Shown here: piece by piece, positions 1 through 7,804 of the stretch | How the letters are laid out: the number at the start of each line of letters is the position of its first letter | How positions within the stretch are numbered: the stretch's first letter is position 1 | From: Brenneria sp. hezel4-2-4 | Lineage (GTDB): Bacteria > Pseudomonadota > Gammaproteobacteria > Enterobacterales > Enterobacteriaceae | NCBI RefSeq assembly: GCF_013155275.1 | Contig: NZ_JABJXS010000002.1 | Coordinates: forward strand, 1 to 64,000 | Length of the DNA stretch: 64,000 nt | Direction of reading: 5' to 3' | The notes under the pieces: model-generated | What the model saw: only the letters and a program-made list of their open reading frames with translations | What the model was told of the DNA's origin: nothing | The model's database searches: none | Position numbers and translations under genes: made by a program

Positions 1-47
1 TTCAGGGCAAAAGCAATTTGCTCTTCAGTACAGCGGATCTTTTTCAT
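1..47 (-). CDS. IS3-family transposase OrfA, N-terminal fragment at the window edge
   Basis: Read on the minus strand, an ATG at 47 opens MKKIRCTEEQIAFAL, the typical N-terminus of the helix-turn-helix OrfA of IS3-family (IS407-group) elements, where TEEQIAFAL is strongly conserved. Only 15 codons lie in the window; the rest is beyond base 1. A purine-rich RBS (GAGG) lies about 10 nt upstream of the ATG. OrfA normally binds the element's ends and is fused to the DDE catalytic OrfB by programmed frameshifting. Whether the element is complete cannot be seen from here. The N-terminal match is clear but short. Confidence 0.7.
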   Translation of the reverse strand, partial: MKKIRCTEEQIAFAL

Positions 48-127
48 GGCCGGATTGCCTCTTTTTTAAGGAAAAGAAGGGCAGAAAACTCCAGTTTAGC
101 CTGGTCCTGTTTAATGGGAAGAGATCA
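1..127 (-). mobile_element. Left end of an IS3-family insertion sequence (partial)
   Basis: The 80 bases before the OrfA start have the layout of an IS3-family left end: short untranslated leader, then the orfA RBS. Read on the minus strand, the sequence beginning TGATCTCTTCCCATTAAAC at about 127 fits the 5'-TG terminus typical of the family, so I place the boundary near 127. The exact end and any target duplication cannot be proven without the other end. The element lies about 230 bp from the 3' end of tRNA-Arg. Confidence 0.45.
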
Positions 128-355
128 GCTTTTCAGCAGGTTTTGCATTTCTAACCTTTACCTCAGTGAGTGCCATAGAAAATCTCCCACAGTGATGGTA
201 TCTGCATTATCGAACTGACTATGCCAACATTTATACCAACAAAACAGCGTGAATGTCAGTAAAACTAAGTAGATTGCAGTAGGCGAGTCAGTTGTATTAA
301 CTTGTTGAATAGAATGGAAAAAATAGACTTCGATGGACGTTCGTGGGCGAAATTC

Positions 356-430
356 TGGCGTCCCCAGCAGGAATCGAACCTACAACTAGCCCTTAGGAGG
401 GGCTCGTTATATCCATTTAACTATGGGGAC
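356..430 (-). tRNA. argW: tRNA-Arg (anticodon CCU)
   Basis: On the minus strand this forms a complete 75-nt tRNA. The acceptor stem GTCCCCA/TGGGGAC is followed by discriminator G and an encoded CCA (356-358). The anticodon arm holds CCTCCTAAGG with anticodon CCT, and the T loop is GGTTCGATTCC. It matches E. coli argW in sequence and place (next to yfdC). argW decodes the rare AGG codon and its 3' half is a frequent attB for phages and islands. The IS end at 1-127 lies on the 3' side, where integrated elements normally sit. Confidence 0.96.
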
Positions 431-506
431 GCAAAGCGGGGCTATTATACTCATTTTAGCCCCGAGAATAAGCACTTAACGGCGCGTTTGCTTAAACTGT
501 CGGCAA

Positions 507-1463
507 TCAGGCGTCTTTTTTCTGCTTTTTCTGCTGTGCTTTCGTTTGGCGTCCTTCCGATTCCGCTCTGGTTTTGTTGCTCATATCGTTACGAATTTGC
601 GCATGGCTCATCAACGCGAAAATAAACGTGCCGCCAATGATATTGCCCGCCAGCGTCGGCAGGGCGAAGGGCCAGATGAAATCCTGCCAGGCTATTTTAC
701 CGATAAACACCAGATAAAAAATTTCCGAGGCGCCGGCGACAATATGGGTGAGGTTACTGAAGGCGATCATCCAGGTCATGATGATGATGACCCATATTTT
801 GGCTGAACCGGCGTGCGGCAACATCCACACCATGGTGGCGATAATCCAGCCGGAGAGCACGGCGTTGGCAAACATTTCTGACGGCGAATTTTTCATTACC
901 TTCATGGAAAGCTCGATCAGCGCGTCGCGGGTGGCGCCGTCAAACACCGGCATATAGGTGAATGCCAGCGCGGCAAATGCCGTACCCACCAGATTGCCTG
1001 CCAATACCAGCCCCCATAACCGGGATAGCAGATAGAAATTATGACGTACCGGCTTTTGCATGATAGGTAGCACGGCCGTCACGGTATTTTCGGTAAACAG
1101 TTGTTGACGGGCCATAATGACGATCACAAAGCCAATGGTGTAGCCGAAGCTTTGCAGTAAAAAGCCGCCGGGTACGCCAACCAGATTGATATGCAGCATA
1201 CCGATAGCCATAAATGAGGTTCCCATGGACAGGCCCGCGGCGATAGCCGACCAGAACAGCGCCATGGCGTCGCGTTCCAGCTCTTTCTGTCCTTCCTGAC
1301 GAATCTCTTCGTGTATCGCGGCCGCAGGCGAGGGCAATGTCGCTTCATCAATGTCGATGTTCTTGCCCTGGCTATTTTCCTCGCTTTCTACTTCGATTTG
1401 CTGTTTATCATCGTGCGGCGTGATGTTTTTTCCGTCGTGATTCTTGGTTGATGTGGCGTTCAT
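507..1463 (-). CDS. yfdC: YfdC, formate/nitrite transporter (FNT) family membrane protein
   Basis: This 318-aa inner-membrane protein belongs to the FNT family of pentameric channels for small monovalent anions such as formate and nitrite; the substrate of YfdC itself is unsettled. About 75 N-terminal residues are hydrophilic and acidic. Six hydrophobic segments follow, with the FNT signature region near GMLHINLVGVPGGFLLQS and the central NLVGTAFAA and GWIIATMVW segments. The C-terminal 30 residues are charged (RAESEGRQTKAQQKKQKK). Length and the position beside argW and mlaA match E. coli YfdC (about 310 aa). The start at 1463 has an AGAGA-type RBS. Confidence 0.9.
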   Translation of the reverse strand: MNATSTKNHDGKNITPHDDKQQIEVESEENSQGKNIDIDEATLPSPAAAIHEEIRQEGQKELERDAMALFWSAIAAGLSMGTSFMAIGMLHINLVGVPGGFLLQSFGYTIGFVIVIMARQQLFTENTVTAVLPIMQKPVRHNFYLLSRLWGLVLAGNLVGTAFAALAFTYMPVFDGATRDALIELSMKVMKNSPSEMFANAVLSGWIIATMVWMLPHAGSAKIWVIIIMTWMIAFSNLTHIVAGASEIFYLVFIGKIAWQDFIWPFALPTLAGNIIGGTFIFALMSHAQIRNDMSNKTRAESEGRQTKAQQKKQKKDA

Positions 1464-1836
1464 GGCTGTTCTCTTTATCTTCTTTTATTGTTTAAGCGTA
1501 GCTGTTTTCAAAACATGCGATAACATCTGTGGCGTCGCCGGTTTTGGAGGCTGTTATGCTATGATTTCGTCATACCGACAGGGGTGCGGGCGGTGAGGCG
1601 GGCCGCCATATTGCGGGTGCCGCCCGTATTCCTGTCAGTGGGGCATGCAGTGAGAATAGTCTGGTAAGCGTCTGAAAAAATAGGAATGCGCATGCCAAAG
1701 TAGAAGCGGGGCAATAAAATGTTACACTGTTGACCGCTATTCCTCCTTTGCTTCCCATCCTGATGGGCTGAGCAGGTTCTGGGAATGCCCCATTATCAAC
1801 TGCGGGTATAACGCAACATAATCAGGGAGAACAGAT
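1464..1836. other. Intergenic region between divergent yfdC and mlaA
   Basis: This 373-bp stretch separates yfdC (minus) from mlaA (plus) and must hold both promoters. I see no convincing gene, repeat or recognised operator. A 62-codon minus-strand reading frame inside it has no family features and a poor start context. The mlaA RBS is CAGGGAG at about 1823-1829. Confidence 0.5.
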
Positions 1837-2598
1837 ATGAATTACCGCCTGAGTGGGGTGGTGTTTGCCAGTGTGTTACTTGTTGGCTGCGCCAGCTCCG
1901 CGGATCGGTCCCAAGAAGGGCGATCGGACCCGCTTGAAGGATTTAACCGTACCATGTTCAGTTTTAACTACGATGTATTGGATCCTTATCTGGTGCGGCC
2001 AGCGGCCGTCGCCTGGCGTGATTATGTGCCGACACCGGCGCGTAACGGCCTGAGTAACTTTTTCAGTAATCTGGAAGAACCTGCTTCTATGGTGAACTAT
2101 TTTGTTGAAGGTAAGCCGTATAAAGCGATGATCCATTTTAACCGTTTCTTCCTGAATACCTTGTTGGGTATGGGCGGTTTGATTGACGTAGCCTCTATGG
2201 CCAATCCTAAACTGGCAAAAGAAGAGTCGCGTCGGTTTGGCAGCACGTTGGGCAATTACGGTATAGGCTATGGGCCTTATGTGGTGTTACCGGGCTATGG
2301 CAGCGCGACGGTACGTGAAGATGGCGGTGGCGTAGTGGATACGCTTTATCCGGTAATGAGCTATATGACATTCTGGATGTCGGCAGGCAAGTGGGTGCTG
2401 GAGGGGTTGGAAACCCGGGCTCAGTTACTCGATTCCGACGGTCTGTTGCGTAACTCTTCCGATCCTTATCTAATGATTCGGGAAGCCTATTTCCAGCGCC
2501 ATGACTTCCTGGCCAGCGACGGGCAGATTACCCCGCAGCTCAACCCTAATGCGGCATCCATTGAAGACTCGCTTGGTGAGATTGACGCCGCCGAGTAG
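1837..2598 (+). CDS. mlaA: MlaA (VacJ), outer-membrane lipoprotein of the Mla lipid-asymmetry pathway
   Basis: MlaA works with OmpC/OmpF in the outer membrane to remove misplaced phospholipids from the outer leaflet and pass them to MlaC and the MlaFEDB ABC transporter. The 253-aa precursor starts with a lipoprotein signal peptide ending in the lipobox LVGC (Cys near residue 18). The MlaA domain then begins with DPLEGFNRTMFSFNYDVLD and contains the family motifs FFSNLEEP, FNRFFLNTLLGMGGLIDVA and YGPYVVLP. In E. coli it lies next to fadL; here about 9 kb of extra genes separate them. A strong terminator follows. Confidence 0.95.
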   Translation: MNYRLSGVVFASVLLVGCASSADRSQEGRSDPLEGFNRTMFSFNYDVLDPYLVRPAAVAWRDYVPTPARNGLSNFFSNLEEPASMVNYFVEGKPYKAMIHFNRFFLNTLLGMGGLIDVASMANPKLAKEESRRFGSTLGNYGIGYGPYVVLPGYGSATVREDGGGVVDTLYPVMSYMTFWMSAGKWVLEGLETRAQLLDSDGLLRNSSDPYLMIREAYFQRHDFLASDGQITPQLNPNAASIEDSLGEIDAAE

Positions 2599-2621
2599 CA
2601 ACGCATATTTTCGTTTTGAAC

Positions 2622-2650
2622 AAAGGCACCCTCGGGTGCCTTTAGCTTTT
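2622..2650 (+). terminator. Rho-independent terminator after mlaA
   Basis: A perfect 10-bp stem AAAGGCACCC/GGGTGCCTTT with a two-base TC turn is followed by AGCTTTT. It lies 24 bases past the mlaA stop codon. Confidence 0.85.
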
Positions 2651-2833
2651 ATAAAATGCTGCTAAGCTTATTTTCTGTTGGGGTGTCATTCGGTTTGTTT
2701 CGTAAAGGTTATTACATTGTTGTTCATTTATTTACTTACAAAAATTTCTTTTCTCCCCTCAGCTAACAATAATGTCACGTCGCCAGCCAGAACTGATGCT
2801 CCTTTGGTGCTGAAAAGAGTCAGCAAACTGATT

Positions 2834-2861
2834 TTTTTGTTAAAGATATTCTTAACAAAAA
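2834..2861. promoter_or_regulatory. AT-rich inverted repeat upstream of mqo
   Basis: TTTTTGTTAA and TTAACAAAAA form perfect 10-bp arms around an 8-base centre, about 115 bases before the mqo start. The GTTAA half-sites recall ArcA boxes, and mqo is ArcA-repressed in E. coli, but ArcA sites are direct rather than inverted repeats. It could be another operator. Function is inferred only from position and symmetry. Confidence 0.3.
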
Positions 2862-2975
2862 GGTCATAAAATGACTGTTTTCGCCATTGAGGAGGATAGC
2901 CTTGTTGGCGGTAAGGGATGCCTGGAAAGTCTATTTGCCTGCAATTATAAAAATTCAATGAATAGAGATATAAGC

Positions 2976-4559
2976 ATGAAAAAACTACTCACGATGATGT
3001 TATGCCTGAGCATGGTTGGGATGGCCCCACTGGCGACGGCGGAAGAAAACAGTGCGACGGATAAAACCACCGACGTGGTGCTGATTGGCGGCGGCATTAT
3101 GAGCTCGACGCTGGGCGTCTATTTACAAGAGCTTCAGCCTAACTGGTCGATCGCGATGATTGAACGTCTGGATAATGTGGCCGAAGAGAGTTCCAACGGC
3201 TGGAACAACGCCGGAACCGGCCACTCCGCCTTTATGGAATTGAACTACACGCCTGAGAATGAAAACGGGCCTATCGATATCAGCAAAGCGGTGGAAATCA
3301 GCGAAGCATTCGAAGTTTCGCGCCAGTTCTGGTCGTATCAGGTGCAGAACGGTGTTCTTCACGATCCCAACTCCTTTATCAACAGCGTTCCGCATATCAG
3401 TTTTGTCTGGGGTGATGAGAACACCCGTTTCCTGAATAAACGTTATCAGGCGCTACAGCACAGTACGTTGTTCCGCGGGATGGAATTTTCTGAAGAGGCC
3501 GACACCATCAAAGGATGGGCGCCGTTGATTATTGAAGGCCGCGATCCGGCGCAGAAAATCGCCGCGACCCGTATGCCGATCGGTACGGACGTAAACTATG
3601 GCGAGATCACCCGCCAGATGGTTGATTCCCTGAAGACAAAGCAGAATTTTTCGTTGCACCTGAATGCTGAGGTCAGAGAGATCAAACGTAACGCGGACAA
3701 CACCTGGAGCGTGACTTACGCCGATCTGAAAAACGGTGACAAAGAAAGCGTTATCAAGACGAAATTCGTCTTTATCGGCGCGGGCGGCGCCGCGTTGCCG
3801 TTGTTACAGAAATCCGGCATTCCTGAAGCTGATGCTTACGGCGGTTTCCCGGTCGGAGGCGAATTCCTGGTGACGGATAACCCGGAAGTGGTGAAACGTC
3901 ATATGGCGAAAGTCTACGGTAAAGCCTCGGTGGGCGCGCCGCCGATGTCTGTTCCACACCTGGATACCCGTATTTTTGACGGTAAGCCGGTGGTGCTGTT
4001 TGGGCCATTTGCCACCTTTTCCAGTAAGTTCCTGAAAAATGGTTCACTGTGGGATCTGATTGGTTCCGTGACGCTGTCCAATGTGATGCCGATGACCCAC
4101 GTTGGTCTGGATAATTTCGATCTGGTTAAATATCTGATTAGCCAGGTGATGATGAACGACGATGACCGCTTTGCCGCGTTGCAGGAGTATTTCCCGGACG
4201 CGAAGAAAGAGGACTGGAAGCTGATTATTGCGGGCCAGCGGGTGCAGGTTATCAAGAAAGACGCGGATAAAGGCGGCGTACTGAAGCTGGGCACCGAAAT
4301 TGTCAGCGCGCAGGATGGTTCGATCGCCGCTCTGTTAGGGGCGTCCCCGGGGGCTTCTACAGCAGCGCCGATCATGCTGAGCCTGTTGGAAAAAGTGTTT
4401 AAAGATCGGGTCGCGACGCCGGAATGGCAGGCCAAGCTGAAAGAAATCATTCCTTCATACGGTCAGAAGCTGGACGGCAATATTGAAATGACCAATAAAA
4501 TCCGTCGCTATACCAGCAGCACCTTGCAATTAAACTATATTGAAGTGAAACCGGAATAA
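2976..4559 (+). CDS. mqo: Malate:quinone oxidoreductase
   Basis: Mqo is an FAD-dependent membrane-associated enzyme that oxidises malate to oxaloacetate and passes electrons to quinone. It bypasses NAD-linked malate dehydrogenase. The N-terminal Rossmann motif is [17 protein letters not shown], and family blocks [35 protein letters not shown] and [15 protein letters not shown] are present. I place the start at MKKLLTMM (527 aa). An upstream in-frame ATG at 2871 would add 35 residues with no Mqo similarity. The N-terminus looks like a Sec signal peptide ending ATA-EEN, as also seen in E. coli Mqo. The gene stands alone between mlaA and the repeat block. Confidence 0.93.
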   Translation: MKKLLTMMLCLSMVGMAPLATAEENSATDKTTDVVLIGGGIMSSTLGVYLQELQPNWSIAMIERLDNVAEESSNGWNNAGTGHSAFMELNYTPENENGPIDISKAVEISEAFEVSRQFWSYQVQNGVLHDPNSFINSVPHISFVWGDENTRFLNKRYQALQHSTLFRGMEFSEEADTIKGWAPLIIEGRDPAQKIAATRMPIGTDVNYGEITRQMVDSLKTKQNFSLHLNAEVREIKRNADNTWSVTYADLKNGDKESVIKTKFVFIGAGGAALPLLQKSGIPEADAYGGFPVGGEFLVTDNPEVVKRHMAKVYGKASVGAPPMSVPHLDTRIFDGKPVVLFGPFATFSSKFLKNGSLWDLIGSVTLSNVMPMTHVGLDNFDLVKYLISQVMMNDDDRFAALQEYFPDAKKEDWKLIIAGQRVQVIKKDADKGGVLKLGTEIVSAQDGSIAALLGASPGASTAAPIMLSLLEKVFKDRVATPEWQAKLKEIIPSYGQKLDGNIEMTNKIRRYTSSTLQLNYIEVKPE

Positions 4560-4572
4560 CGGTAGAGACGAT

Positions 4573-4812
4573 AGGCCGCGCAAGCGGCCTGAGGTTGCTG
4601 ACAAAGTCGTCTGTCAGCCTGAGATTACCCGGGCCTACCGTACCGAGGGGCCATTATGGGACACATCCTTGTGTCCCACCCTGCGGGCCAGCATAAATGC
4701 TGTTCAAATTTGCTCCTGACAAATTTGTCGGCGGCTTACGCCGCTACGGCCCCTCGCCACGCTCTCCCTAATAACAGGCTTTGTCAATGGTCTGAGGCCG
4801 CGTAAGCGGCCT
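4573..4812. repeat. Dispersed structured repeat, copy 1
   Basis: This ~240-bp element is bounded by two near-palindromes AGGCCGC-N4-GCGGCCT (4573-4590 and 4795-4812). Just inside are inverted ends TTGCTGACAAAGTC (4595-4608) and GGCTTTGTCAA (4777-4787). Its 149-base core (4627-4775) appears identical to that of copy 2 (11866-12014). The core is rich in hairpins: GGGACACA/TGTGTCCC, AGCAT/ATGCT, AAATTTG/CAAATTT and GCGG/CCGC, enclosed by an outer stem CGAGGGGCC/GGCCCCTCG. It lies downstream of mqo, in the convergent gap before the ROK gene. It resembles a non-autonomous (MITE-like) element. Confidence 0.85.
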
Positions 4813-4995
4813 TGAGTTTGCTGACAAAGTCTGGTGAGCGGCGATAATGGATGGATCGTAAAGACGCTGCAAGTACGTCCCTGTAAGCTCGAACCGCGCC
4901 ATCCCTGGCGCGGACGCTTTACTCTTCCATTCCATTATCACCGTTCGATAAAGGGTGATAGGTTTGTCAACGGTCTGAGGCCGCGTAAGCGGCCT
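4795..4995. repeat. Related repeat module with the same ends but a different core
   Basis: Sharing the palindrome at 4795-4812 with copy 1, this second module has the same inner ends (TTTGCTGACAAAGTC at 4817-4831, GGTTTGTCAACGGTCTG from 4961) and a closing palindrome at 4978-4995. Its ~130-base core is unrelated to copy 1. It contains the stem CGCGCCATCCCTGGCGCG and arms GGATAATGG-type and AACGGTGATAATGG-type that can pair across the core. The last palindrome is followed by TTTTTA and could terminate plus-strand transcripts. Confidence 0.7.
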
Positions 4996-5014
4996 TTTTA
5001 CTATCCCCGCAGAG

Positions 5015-5929
5015 CTAGCGTCCTGGTTCTTCTTTTCCCATCCACGCCGCGCCCCGCACACCGCTGCTGTCGCCGTGTATCGCCTGCACGATGGGGGTAC
5101 AGAAGCGATCGGTAAACGTATAGGCCGCTACGCGGGATGCCATATCCCGGTACAGTGCGGGCGCATTGGATAGCCCGCCGCCGAGGACGATCACGTCGGG
5201 ATCGATCAGGTTCACTATCGTTGCCAGCATTCTGGCTAACTGATCGAGGAACAGATCGCACTGGTATGCGGCGGCGGCCTCGCCGTTTTCTGCCTGCGTC
5301 ATAATTTCCCGAGCCGTCGCCTTGCGGCCGGTAACCAACAGGTAGCGGTTAGCCAGCCCGGTGCCGGAGACAAAAGACTCCACGCAGTTGCGTTGCCCGC
5401 AATAACAGTTCGCCGCCGGGCCATCTTTGGCGGGATCATAGCCCGGGAGGGGATTATGTCCACACTCCGCCGCATTGCCGTGGCCGCCGGCAATCACCTG
5501 TTTATCGATCGCCAGTCCGCCGCCGCAGCCGGTGCCGAGCGTCACGCCAAACACCATGCGGTGGGTTTTACCGGCGCCGTCCATTGCTTCGGACAGGGCA
5601 AAGCAGTTGGCGTCGTTACCGATGGCTACACGCTGATTCAGTCGCTGTTGCAAATCCTGCTGTAGCGGCCGGCCGTTGAGCGGCAGAATATTGGAATTCT
5701 TTATCAGGCCGCTGAGCGGCGAAATGTTGCCCGGCAGGGCAATGCCGATCGACAAAGGGGCGCCAACCTGGTCTTGAATCGCGGTGACTATCCGGCAAAC
5801 GTGTTGCAGGAAGTGTTCATAGCTGGCTTTGCGGGTCGCCGTCCGCTGTTGGTACAGTGTCGTTCCATCCCCGGTCAGCACGGCGGCGGCGATTTTGGTG
5901 CCGCCGATATCCAAGCCTAAATGGCGCAT
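5015..5929 (-). CDS. ROK-family sugar kinase, fructokinase (Mak)-like
   Basis: This 304-aa cytoplasmic kinase probably phosphorylates a free hexose with ATP. The N-terminal phosphate loop is LDIGGTKIAAAVL, the catalytic region GNDANCFALSEA, and the ROK zinc site is formed by GHNPLPG and CYCGQRNCVE. The C-terminal block HGDSSGVRGAAW is that of E. coli Mak (YajF), a manno(fructo)kinase, so fructose or a related ketose is the best guess. It is the last gene of the minus-strand cluster, about 60 bp after the aldolase. The neighbouring PTS would already phosphorylate its own substrate, so this kinase may serve a second, unphosphorylated sugar or a product released from a glycoside. Confidence 0.8.
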   Translation of the reverse strand: MRHLGLDIGGTKIAAAVLTGDGTTLYQQRTATRKASYEHFLQHVCRIVTAIQDQVGAPLSIGIALPGNISPLSGLIKNSNILPLNGRPLQQDLQQRLNQRVAIGNDANCFALSEAMDGAGKTHRMVFGVTLGTGCGGGLAIDKQVIAGGHGNAAECGHNPLPGYDPAKDGPAANCYCGQRNCVESFVSGTGLANRYLLVTGRKATAREIMTQAENGEAAAAYQCDLFLDQLARMLATIVNLIDPDVIVLGGGLSNAPALYRDMASRVAAYTFTDRFCTPIVQAIHGDSSGVRGAAWMGKEEPGR

Positions 5930-5988
5930 TTTCCCTCCCCGTGGGTTTTGAAGACTGGCAGGGCGGGCAGTTCCCGCCCTGGGGTAAC

Positions 5989-6849
5989 TCAGTACAGGCC
6001 GGCTTTGCCGGTAGAGCCAAATAGCGCCATTTTGTGGCGGATCACGGCTTTGGCCGCCTGAATGGGTTCCGGATAGATGGCGTTAGGATCCCACCAGGTT
6101 TCCCGTGTCAGGATCTCGCGGGCTTTTTGGAAGTAGGCGTACTTCATATCGCTGGAAATATTGATTTTGCCTACTCCCAGCGTCACCGCCTCGGCAATCT
6201 CGGCGTCCGGGTTGGCGGAACCGCCGTGCAGCACCAGTGGGATCGACACCCGCTCGGATATTTCTCGCAGAATATGCATTTGCAGTTCCGGCTTCATATT
6301 CTTCGGATAAATGCCGTGCGCCGTGCCGATCGCCACCGCCAGCGTGTCCACGCCGGTGCGTTTGACGAAGTCTTCCGCCTGCGCCGGCTCGGTATAGATC
6401 ACCTTGGTGACGCCGCCTTCTATCGTGGTGCCGGTATCGCCAATGGTGCCCAGTTCGCCCTCAACGGAAACGCCCACCGCATGCGCCAGTTCCACCACTT
6501 CACGGGTCAGCGCCACATTTTCCTCATACGGCAACAGCGAACCGTCGATCATCACCGAGGTGAAGCCGCACTGGATGGCGCGCAGTACATGGGCAATCGA
6601 GGCGCCGTGATCCAGATGGATAACAAACGGCGCCGGGCTGCGCAGCGTGCGTTCCCGCACGTAGGCAAAGAATTCGTCGGTCACAAACTCCAGCTCGCTG
6701 GGGTGGATCGAAATAATCGCCGGGGTCTGAGTGGATTCGGCTTCTTCCACCACCGCACGGATAAAGCAGCTATCCGCCACGTTGAAAGCCCCTATGGCGA
6801 AGCGGTGCTCGCGGGTGGGTTTTAGCATTTCATGCATTGAAATCAACAT
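5989..6849 (-). CDS. Class II ketose-bisphosphate aldolase (first of two)
   Basis: This zinc-dependent aldolase family (KbaY/GatY/FbaA) splits a ketose 1,6-bisphosphate, or in some members a ketose 1-phosphate, into dihydroxyacetone phosphate and an aldehyde. The 286-aa protein has the catalytic HLDHGAS motif, the zinc/loop motifs SVEGELGTIG and GTAHGIYP, and the phosphate-binding LHGGSANPD and KINISSDMK. I chose the ATG at 6849 because AAGGAGAG lies 5 bases upstream; a 15-codon in-frame extension lacks both RBS and similarity. It is only distantly similar to its neighbour (6941-7792), so the pair is not a recent duplication. The exact substrate is unknown. Confidence 0.85.
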   Translation of the reverse strand: MLISMHEMLKPTREHRFAIGAFNVADSCFIRAVVEEAESTQTPAIISIHPSELEFVTDEFFAYVRERTLRSPAPFVIHLDHGASIAHVLRAIQCGFTSVMIDGSLLPYEENVALTREVVELAHAVGVSVEGELGTIGDTGTTIEGGVTKVIYTEPAQAEDFVKRTGVDTLAVAIGTAHGIYPKNMKPELQMHILREISERVSIPLVLHGGSANPDAEIAEAVTLGVGKINISSDMKYAYFQKAREILTRETWWDPNAIYPEPIQAAKAVIRHKMALFGSTGKAGLY

Positions 6850-6940
6850 GTTACTCTCCTTCAGGGTAAGGTTAGGGGTAAAACTTTCCCACACCGGTGC
6901 AAAATCGCCGGTGGTCGTGCGCCAAGGTAGGGAGTGCCGT

Positions 6941-7792
6941 CTAGGCTTTTTGCGCGGAGCCGGACCAGCTCAGATACTCAAACACCACGTCGCGGCAGGC
7001 GGATTCCATTATCGCCATCAGATCTGGCAGCTCGCTGTCCGGGTGCTGCTTCAGAGCCTGTCGCAACGCGGTTTTACCGGCCTCAAATACCGCCGCGCCG
7101 ACATTGATCTTTGCTACGCCGTACTGGCTGACGCGGCGGATATCATCGGCGTGGGTGCCGCTGCCGCCGTGCAGCGCCAGCGGCAGCGGCGATTCATGGT
7201 GCAGTGCGGCCAGGCGTTCAAAGTTAATCTGCGGCGTGACGTTCGGTGGATAAAGTCCGTGCGCGGTGCCGACCGATACTGCCAGCAGATCGATGCCGGT
7301 CTGGTTGATAAAAGGCCGCACGTCTTCCACCTGCGTCATCTTCACGGCGGCATCGTCCAGATCGTAAACGGGCGCATCGGCGATGTGTCCGAGTTCGCCC
7401 TCAACACACACTTCCGCCGTCGCCGCGATTTGCACCACCTGGCGGGTCTGGCGGATGTTTTCTGCCAGCGGATGGCTGGAGGCATCGATCATCAGGCCGC
7501 TGAAGCCGGCGCGGAAAGCCTGGCCGATCAGATCGAACGTGGTGCCGTGATCCAGACTGAGCGCCACCGGCACGGTGGCTCGGTGCGCCAGCGCGCTCAC
7601 CAGCGCAACGGCGGCCTGGGGCGGAAAGTGCCCGCAGTGTCCCTGATAAACGTTCAGGATTAGCGGCGCCCGCTGTTGTTCGGCGGCGATGATGGCGGCC
7701 CGGGCGGTTTCCAGATTGAAACAGTTGATTGCCAGTACGGCATACTGTCGTTGATAGGCATCATCAATAATGGATTTCATTGGGGCATACAT
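6941..7792 (-). CDS. Class II ketose-bisphosphate aldolase (second of two)
   Basis: This 283-aa protein is of the same fold as the previous gene, with catalytic LSLDHGTTF, CVEGELGHIAD, GTAHGLYPPN, LHGGSGTHADD and KINVGAAVF, the usual metal and phosphate ligands. I use the ATG at 7792: AGGAG lies 5 bases upstream, whereas the GTG at 7798 overlaps that RBS. It starts 12 bases past the EIIC stop, so it is probably co-translated with the PTS genes. Two divergent class II aldolases in one operon suggest either two substrates or a two-subunit enzyme, as in KbaY/KbaZ-type systems. No KbaZ-like protein is present, however. Confidence 0.85.
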   Translation of the reverse strand: MYAPMKSIIDDAYQRQYAVLAINCFNLETARAAIIAAEQQRAPLILNVYQGHCGHFPPQAAVALVSALAHRATVPVALSLDHGTTFDLIGQAFRAGFSGLMIDASSHPLAENIRQTRQVVQIAATAEVCVEGELGHIADAPVYDLDDAAVKMTQVEDVRPFINQTGIDLLAVSVGTAHGLYPPNVTPQINFERLAALHHESPLPLALHGGSGTHADDIRRVSQYGVAKINVGAAVFEAGKTALRQALKQHPDSELPDLMAIMESACRDVVFEYLSWSGSAQKA

Positions 7793-7804
7793 AACCACTC
7801 CTGT

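Noticed and set aside
302-625. 107-codon plus-strand frame
   Set aside because: It runs antisense through tRNA-Arg and into the 3' end of yfdC; no family features.
2728-2958. 76-codon minus-strand frame between mlaA and mqo
   Set aside because: No RBS, no recognised motifs, and it crosses the inverted repeat before mqo; probably chance.
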